Below are positions 58,015-64,000 of a DNA stretch of 64,000 bases, one piece after another (within the stretch, counting starts at the first letter, position 1; each line of letters opens with the position of its first letter). Made by a program: the position numbers and the translations under genes. The stretch comes from Symbiodinium natans (lineage: Eukaryota; Sar; Dinophyceae; Suessiales; Symbiodiniaceae). The stretch lies in assembly GCA_905221605.1 (NCBI GenBank), contig CAJNDS010002647.1, positions 65,001 to 129,000 on the forward strand, in the 5' to 3' direction. The notes beneath the pieces were generated by a model. The model ran no database searches and was not told where the DNA came from. It worked only from the letters and a program-made list of their open reading frames with translations.

Positions 58015-58209
58015 TTACGGCTCAAAGAATGCACGGTTACTCCGCGAGTTCCACCACCACAACGTCTCAGGCGTGTTCGGGTCACAGAACTGATACCAGC
58101 ATGATCTCTCGGCTTCGTCGGTGTAGAACCAGTCGTTGTTGCGAGGGCAGAAGAACCAATGACGACCCTCGGCATCCTGGTATCGCTCCCACACTTCCAA
58201 TATGTAGTC
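58015..58209 (-). CDS. C-terminal exon with WW-like tryptophan-rich modules
   Basis: A GACAG|GAC acceptor opens an exon of about 64 codons ending in TAA. It has two successive aromatic modules: VWERYQDAEGRHWFFCPRNN followed by DWFYTDEAE, then WYQFCDPNTPETLWWWN followed by RAFFEP. The pattern W-x(n)-G-x-x-W-aromatic with a later W resembles WW domains or a WW-derived repeat, which bind proline-rich peptides (inference from pattern). Similar tryptophan-rich C-termini occur in dinoflagellate proteins as far as I recall. Upstream exons probably include the one at 58.42-58.72 kb. Confidence 0.55.
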   Translation of the reverse strand, partial: DYILEVWERYQDAEGRHWFFCPRNNDWFYTDEAERSCWYQFCDPNTPETLWWWNSRSNRAFFEP

Positions 58210-58417
58210 CTGTCACACTTGAATTGAACTGGTGATCATGGTGCATTCCAAACGTCGCACGATTTTTCGCAACACCCTGCAGTTTTGGAGCCTGCTCGGC
58301 GCTTCGTGGCCGGAGCACTGTCGTCTCCTCCGAGGTATCAAAAGACAGAGCCAAAATGGGCCACTCACAAGGCCATCTTCGGCTCACAAAGTCGGCATGT
58401 TGGCATATGCGGCATTT

Positions 58418-58720
58418 TTAGGCAACCAGCTCCTCTTCATTGATTGGCGGGAGCGTTGCGCGGGGAACGTCCGCAACACGTTCGGAAAGCCCTTCCTGCA
58501 GCTCTGCGTCTTCGAAGGGCAATGGCACCTGTGGGAACGAGCACTGGAGAGGCCTTGCAGCCTTTGCATGAGCATGGAAGCCAGATGGAGACAAACAAGC
58601 CTGATCAGCTCCAGGAGGCTCATGCGAGTCTGCAGGAGGATGAGCACCACTGAAACTCGACAGGTTCGAGACTTGCGTGTTTAGACCATCGAAGAGATCC
58701 CACACACGCCTCATTCGTCG
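58418..58720 (-). CDS. Probable exon upstream of the WW-like exon
   Basis: The minus strand reads RVWDLFDGLNTQVSNLSSFS, a Pro/His-rich middle, then PFEDAELQEGLSERVAD and INEEELVA before a stop. A GT donor at GAGCTG|GTTGCC would remove the stop and allow joining to downstream exons. No domain is recognised. The acidic, proline-rich composition and position suggest it belongs to the same gene as the terminal WW-like exon. Confidence 0.35.
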   Translation of the reverse strand, partial: RRMRRVWDLFDGLNTQVSNLSSFSGAHPPADSHEPPGADQACLSPSGFHAHAKAARPLQCSFPQVPLPFEDAELQEGLSERVADVPRATLPPINEEELVA

Positions 58721-59234
58721 ACCAGACAGATGGATGGCGCTACCAACATCCCGCACACACGCATCAGTATCAAGAAAGCACTAATTCTGCCCAGGTGCTC
58801 TATGGAAGCCGGTGAAGGTGAGCCTGCAGCCTGCCGTTCCCCTCCAAATTGTGGCAGCGGCCTTATGACGCTGAACAACAGCTGCAACACGCCGCAACTA
58901 ACGCAAGCCTGCCATACATCATACCCGGCCATATCGTTCACAGCTTCAATCGCGGCTCGAGCTTTCGATATACCGTAAAATACAGTTCAAGTTGGCAATC
59001 CATATGCACTGCCCTTCCCATTTGTGGTATATGCATCCCAAGTTTCTGAAACATGCGCCGGTTTGCAACCCAGGCGCCAAACGTTGAAGCTATCTTCGTT
59101 GTTCTCTCCCACTGCCTGCGACCAAGCGCGGTCACCAAGATCACCAAGTACCTTGAGAGGAGCTTGCAGCATGATAGCGTCTGGATCGGTGTCCCGATCC
59201 AAGGAACACGAATCGACAGTGGCAAGGGCTTTCA

Positions 59235-59790
59235 TCAGAATTTCTGCCGCCGGCTTGCAGATTCATCGGTTTCCTCGCTCCCGCTGTCGATGGTGGCAAG
59301 CCCTGGCGTGGCTGAGCCATGAGACGACACTTCCACGGAATCCAGGAAGGATGTGTCCTGAGAAATCGTCACTGCGTTGACATGCGCTGGATGGTAGAAC
59401 AAACGTGCCTGACAATGCACATTTCCAACATCCTCAGACATACTTGCTTGAGTGGGGCATCGCAGGCTGCTCGCGCATTGCAAAATGGGTGATGCAGCGA
59501 TGCTGCTAGCTTCCTGGATTGAACTGGAACCTCTCTGGAACCTCTCTAGCCTGCAAGTCCAAGTCTCGTCCGTGGTGATGCGGAACTTGCACAATGGGCA
59601 CTCGTCGCTACGACCCAGCCACTCGTCAATGCAGTCCTGATGGTACCTGTGAAAACATGGCAAGATGCGGAGCTGCTGCTCCTCGGCGAAGTCCTCTAGG
59701 CAGATGCAGCACCTCGGCTTTAAAGGTAACTGAGCTGCCGGAAGAAGGCACTCAGGGTTTGCGTCTCCCGCTCGCAACTGAGCAGGAGTC
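59235..59790 (-). CDS. RING-H2 finger protein exon
   Basis: The minus strand reads a complete RING-H2 finger: CCICLEDF, then CFHRYHQDCIDEWL, then CPLCKF, i.e. Cys pairs with a central C-x-H-x2-H-x2-C and a last C-P-x-C. Such fingers bind two zinc ions and usually recruit E2 enzymes in ubiquitin ligases (family knowledge). About 100 Ser/Thr-rich residues follow to a TGA at 59237-59235. The open frame extends to an ATG at 59855, but the upstream part may be intron. A further minus-strand frame (59.23-58.99 kb, DPDAIMLQAPLKVLGDLGD) could be a later exon. No transmembrane segment is visible in this exon. Confidence 0.7.
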
Positions 59791-59869
59791 AAAGTGATAA
59801 CAGCCAGATGCATGTTACATTCGGTGTTGTTCTCTTTGCAGAGGTAGTGAAGCAAGCGGGTTGTGGGAA

Positions 59870-61225
59870 AATGGAATCAACTGGCTCGTGTGTTCCACAA
59901 ATGTCCCGAGAAGTGCAAAACGTATGCCTGTGAATACAAGATCACTCCGAGAAGCTTCTTGGACGCAGAGTCGCAGGCCTCAACAACTTGCACGCCAAGG
60001 CCCTTGCAGCAACATAAAAACCACCTTTCACAATGCTTCTCACAGTTCTTCCTGGGAGTCACATTCGCTTGTCACCGAACCATACTGCCGTTAACCTCAC
60101 TTCGCAGCTATACTGCACTTCAACGGGCACCAACTTGAATATTCTTGAATGCTTGGCCGGCTTCCTCATGCCCCCCGACCCCGGCTCAGAGGCTTGATAG
60201 CCTTCCCGACTCCTCAAGAACCAGGCACTAGCGTGTGATAATTGCAATTCAAAGATATTCAACTAGAGAACTAGCTCTTGCCTGCTTTCGCGGGCAGTGT
60301 AAGCACACGTTGAAGCATGGTTTTGGAGGCCTCCCCGCGCACGTCCTTTTGCTTGAAGGTGTAAAGTGCCTCAGTGATGCTCAGGAGAACAACTTAATCA
60401 AGACCAATAAGCGAGCCGCCGTTATCCGGCATCACCTTCGGCAAGGCACTGTGTGCGCATCGATCACTCCCCTTGCCAAAGACCGGCTCGCGCTCAAGGA
60501 GGCGACCCCCCAGACGGTGACGCCAACGCCAAGACCAACACCTCCTGTCTTGCAAAAGGTTCAATAGGTCACGGGGGGGTCAGGGCAAGCTATAGGAAGG
60601 CTTAAGGTCGCCCCCGCAGCCTGACTCTGCGTCTTTGCTCAGAGCGAGACTTGGCAGTCGGCACTACGGCTCTTGCATTCCACAAATTCAGGATGCAGCT
60701 ACAATGCTCAAGCCGCTGGGGCGCACCAAGATCATCATGAAAGTCAGCTGTTGAACCCATCTCTCCATCAACCAGGCAGCTTTAACTAAACAAACAATTG
60801 AGACTTGCTTGGCTCTGCCTCCTGGATAGACAAGTCCAGGTGGAATTGGGCCGCTAGATGAAGGGCCGGATGTGAAACTTTCACGATCCCGTCCTCAGGG
60901 TGGATTTCATGCGCACAGAAAACGTATAACTACGGCCGACCTACAGTATACAGAGTCAGGCAAAGGCTAAGGCTTTCCTGGCGACTAGGCCTACTGCATG
61001 TCACTTGGTGGGAACAAATCCACCACCAAACGCACAACATCTGGCTGGGCCTGGGGGCGCACGATGAAATACCACCTGCAGGGGTCCCGAAGTGAGGCCC
61101 AAGTCTAGGTCTGTCAGACTGGGGAGCTGATGTTGGTGTAAATGCATGCGATCTAAGTCACAACTTGGTTGCCCTACGTAAGAACCATCAGCATGTCAGC
61201 ATGGCCAACACTTGAGTTTGAATGG
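59870..61225. other. No supported gene
   Basis: A plus-strand frame at 60.24-60.57 kb ends in a Thr/Pro-rich tail and looks moderately protein-like, but it runs opposite to all recognised genes and has no domain. The rest is closed in most frames and is probably intron or spacer of the RING gene. Confidence 0.4.
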
Positions 61226-61239
61226 TACCACATCAAATC

Positions 61240-61568
61240 TGGAGAACCTGTGACATCTGTGACATCTCCAAGTAGGGTGGCGGTGGCGGAAACGAGGGTG
61301 GTGGTGCTCTTGGCGAGATGATGCTGGGCTCCTGCACCGGAGTTCTACTGCACATGTTGATGTGCAGCTGGTTTATGTCCAGTGTCAGGCAGTACTCAAG
61401 ATTACATGCGACGAACAGCGACTCCGGCACCATCAACACAGCATCTGCACGTGATGCTCTGTCCCACCACAAAGACATGAAGACATGCTCTCGCTCAGCA
61501 CCCTCAGAGCTGACTGAGTCAGAGGACATGCCCAAACAGAGGCACACAAACCTCCCAGACCTCTGCAC
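61240..61568 (-). CDS. Possible proline-rich exon
   Basis: A minus-strand frame contains MSLWWDRASRADAVLMVPE and ends in a proline-rich segment (APPPSFPPPPPYLEM). Proline-rich PPxY-like sequence (PPPPPYL) is a potential WW ligand. There is no domain otherwise and edges are uncertain. Confidence 0.3.
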
Positions 61569-62095
61569 GCAAAGGGCCCATCCACGCCGCCGCTGCAGCC
61601 TCCAAGTGGTCGAATGAGCTCTGGCTCATGTCCTTCGAATGGAGAGGGTTAGGTACCTGGTTGGACCTTCCGTGCTACTCATGCTACTCCAAGCTGGAAA
61701 ATGGAAAAGGAATGGTGTTTCTTGCTTGCTCCAGGATTGCGAAACAAAGTAAACAAACGATTTGCGGTTATTTCACTAACAAAACTCAAGAGTTTGAGGC
61801 GCACTGCCTCGAACTTCTCAGCATCTCGGGTCCTACGCCAAGCCTTTGTGGGCCAAGCCCTCTGGTTCGGGATAGTTCAGGTATCGTCAGTCCAGGGCTG
61901 AATGTGCTGCCTTCACTCGACTAGGGTAGATTCAGGAGACGACCGAACGCGGAATCAAATGTATCTCTCTGCATGTTGACATGGTGGCAATGCCCTGCCC
62001 TGCCCAACAATGCCTGACCACCGGCATCGGTGAAGACAAATCTCGCCGAAGCTACTGCCGCCTCGACAATAACATTTATTTAGTCTTGTACTCGG

Positions 62096-62513
62096 TCAAA
62101 ATTCAGTGTTGATCTTCCTCCCCTTATGCAGTATTGGAAAGCCCACTCGGCACTCGCAACATCCTTGGGGCTGGCACGGGCGGGGGAACATCATGTCGTG
62201 GCCGATTGCTGATGTTGACTCCACTGCCTGGTCGCTGGCAAGTTTCCAAAACGCTTCTGATCTTGTGCCACGTGCATCGGAGGCCCGAAGCCTACAGCAA
62301 AAGCTAAAGAACCGTGCCAAAGGACCTGCCATGCCTGCCTTTCGAATCCTGATAGGATCTCTGCTCGACATTACGATTCTGTGTTGCTGCGCATGGCTCT
62401 GCTCACGAGAACTTGCCACAAAGCTGCTCGATGACGTTGCTCTGAAGGAGCCGAAATGGCCTGTACGCCAGGTGCATGTTCGAAATCGGCATATTATCGG
62501 CAATTTTATCTAG
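62096..62513. other. Coextensive sense and antisense ORFs
   Basis: Plus strand 62106-62513 and minus strand 62096-62503 each have 135 open codons. The plus frame has a hydrophobic helix (ILIGSLLDITILCCCAWLC); the minus frame is basic with many Arg and Ser. Neither has a recognised domain. Given the strand of neighbouring genes, the minus frame is the more likely to be used, if either is. Confidence 0.25.
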
Positions 62514-62589
62514 AGCTGCCATGATAGACTCTTGCAACACGTCAGCTGAATGAGCAGACCAAAGAAATCATCCATGTCTGGCCTGGATC

Positions 62590-62907
62590 GTGGGACTGGG
62601 CTTGTGGTGCCGCCCGCGGGACATTCAACGGCTCGTGCATTGGAGGAGGGAAGTACGGCTGCCCGTAGAAAGACTGCGTATCAGCACTTTGAACTGTGAA
62701 GCTATCCCAGGAACGGTCGTCATTCCTCATATAGTCTTCCCACGGGTTCGTGCTGTCGCTTGTAATGTTTGCCCAGCTGGTACTCCAGGGATCGTTGCCA
62801 TCGTCCCATGGATCATGACCTCGTGCCATGCTCCAAGGGTCCCATGACTCATGGCCGGGTTGGCCAGGCGTCCCGTGGTCTTCTGCGGCGCTGCGTCTGT
62901 GTCCGCG
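62590..62907 (-). CDS. DPW/NPW-rich exon
   Basis: After a GCCGCAG|AAG acceptor candidate the minus strand reads a low-complexity but non-repetitive segment with ESWDPWSM, HDPWDD, NDPWST and TNPWEDYM, then SFYGQPYFPPPMHEP. Short DPW/NPW motifs in disordered regions are typical of clathrin-adaptor-binding proteins, among others (family knowledge), but this is only a motif similarity. It may belong to the same minus-strand gene as the RING or WW-like exons. Confidence 0.4.
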
Positions 62908-63258
62908 CCAGGGTAGGCGAGAGGGTAGGCGAGGAGGTGGAGGCGGTCGAGGGACACCTAGCAATGGAGATTGCATTGCTGTTAAGCTTCGCGGGGAACC
63001 AGTTCACGAAACAGAAACTTCCGCTGCGAAAACGATCTTAGCTCTTCTGCCGGTCAACAACAGATCCCTGCAACCTTGACCTGCCGTGCGTGACAACTGG
63101 GAAGAGCTTGAAGCAAAGCTTACAGACAACCTGGAGCGAGATCCACGACTGTAACTTCCTAACCCTCCGAGCTCTTCCCCCCAAATTGCTGTCATTGGGA
63201 ACTTCTAGGCGTACTTGCAATGCACTACAGTATACATAGATCGGCTGCTCTGGGAGCT

Positions 63259-63480
63259 TCATCTCCGATGACTCTTATGTTGAATCTCACTCTCCAGCTC
63301 ATGCCCACCTCGGTCTCGCCACCGCGGGGCACCCTCGGCCTCAAGCGGGATGAAGGTTGCAATAACTCGTAATACGCCGTAGCGACTTCCATTGAACTCT
63401 TCACGAAGAAGTCCGTGCTCGGCAAGGAAGGGCGTTACATGGTGGCACAGTGCAAGAATTGCAGGAAACGACATGCTCGA
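63259..63480 (-). CDS. Possible exon, unassigned
   Basis: A minus-strand frame reads ALCHHVTPFLAEHGLLREEF, then RYGVLRVIATFIPLEAEG and a charged tail to a stop. It has the amphipathic pattern of real protein, and a second frame is open across its end, which would fit a splice site. No family is recognised. Confidence 0.3.
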   Translation of the reverse strand, partial: SSMSFPAILALCHHVTPFLAEHGLLREEFNGSRYGVLRVIATFIPLEAEGAPRWRDRGGHELESEIQHKSHRR

Positions 63481-64000
63481 GCGACACAGTGCCACAGACG
63501 CGGCACCCGCGATCCCAATTTCGAACCCGCCCTCGCAGCCCTAAGAGTGGCGGTGGTGGTGGCGCTCGCGCCCGACGACCGCTGCCATACGTGCGGATTG
63601 GACAGTCGAGGCGCCAAACGCCACGTCAAAAGCCCTACCGTGTGTTTCTGCGCTTGTGCAGCGTGAGATGTTGGTTGGCCTTCTTAAGTCATTAAACTTT
63701 GCCGCTCGGACTCTTCCAAGTTGGTCTGCGTGGCCGTTCAGAACTCCGGGCAAGGCAGGCCCTTGAAGCTTGAGACGTTTTACTCCTGATCTGTTCGGGC
63801 TGCGATGGGCTGCGCTTGTCATACTCTCGCGACGTGCAAAAAAAAGTGCACTTCAATAAGAGGTAGAGTGCTATGGGCACTAGCCTTGCCTGGAACCGAA
63901 GCTCTGAGGCAACGACTGCCATGGCAGCCGGAGGGTGGAAGGGCGGGCTGCTGCGTCGCATGTACTAGGCCAAGCAGCGCTGAGCCATTCAAGGCTGTGC

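Noticed and set aside
58340-58365. On the minus strand CATTTTGGCTC matches part of the dinoflagellate spliced leader, suggesting a relict leader of a retroposed gene.
   Set aside because: Only about 11 bases match exactly and the flanks diverge. A similar near match at 39.32 kb (GCATTTTGGCCAAG) lies inside a conserved channel exon, showing that such matches arise by chance.

Overview
This window reads as nuclear DNA of a dinoflagellate, most likely a member of the Symbiodiniaceae or a close relative. The evidence is: (i) many short exons of dinoflagellate-type pentatricopeptide (PPR) repeats with the signature NAAISACEKG...QWQ.AL.LL; (ii) introns whose 5' splice sites are mostly GC or GA rather than GT, and whose 3' sites are AG followed by G, a usage reported for Symbiodiniaceae genomes; (iii) degenerate TTTAGGG telomere-like blocks; (iv) every recognisable gene lies on the minus strand, as expected of a long unidirectional gene cluster. 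No prokaryotic, viral, CRISPR or insertion-sequence features were seen. Most genes are split into small exons, so spans given as CDS are gene spans; exon positions were worked out by restoring frame and by comparing paralogues.

Layout, in minus-strand transcription order (right to left): 63.5-58.0 kb holds scattered exons of one or more genes (a possible exon at 63.3-63.5 kb, a DPW/NPW-rich exon, a proline-rich exon, a RING-H2 exon, and a terminal exon with tryptophan-rich WW-like modules). 55.3-53.8 kb has unassigned exons. 53.3-49.6 kb is a PPR gene (C). 49.3-43.8 kb, 42.4-37.9 kb and 32.6-26.8 kb are three paralogous single-domain voltage-gated cation channels (A, B, C), each with an N-terminal coiled segment, S1-S6 with a charged S4, a pore loop and a C-terminal EF-hand. 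PPR gene B (36.6-34.3 kb) lies between channels B and C, and PPR gene A (25.6-20.8 kb) follows channel C. 16.0-8.8 kb carries cysteine-rich CC-x3-C-x3-(x)C module exons, interrupted by a nearly intronless WW/FF-domain gene (14.34-12.55 kb). Below 8.4 kb there is a GTTCGACGAAGG minisatellite and mostly non-coding sequence with one possible transporter exon near 2.4 kb.

The strongest observation is that the three channel copies have largely different intron sets. I placed 17 introns precisely that interrupt one copy at a codon where at least one paralogue is continuous. Eight use GC, six GA and three GT donors; all end AG|G. Two introns at positions shared between copies have different donors in different copies. 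The locus therefore looks like a record of recent intron gain or loss in a dinoflagellate, with channel diversification (for example an extra lysine in the pore of copy A) alongside. The link between channel and PPR genes is only positional; no joint function is claimed.
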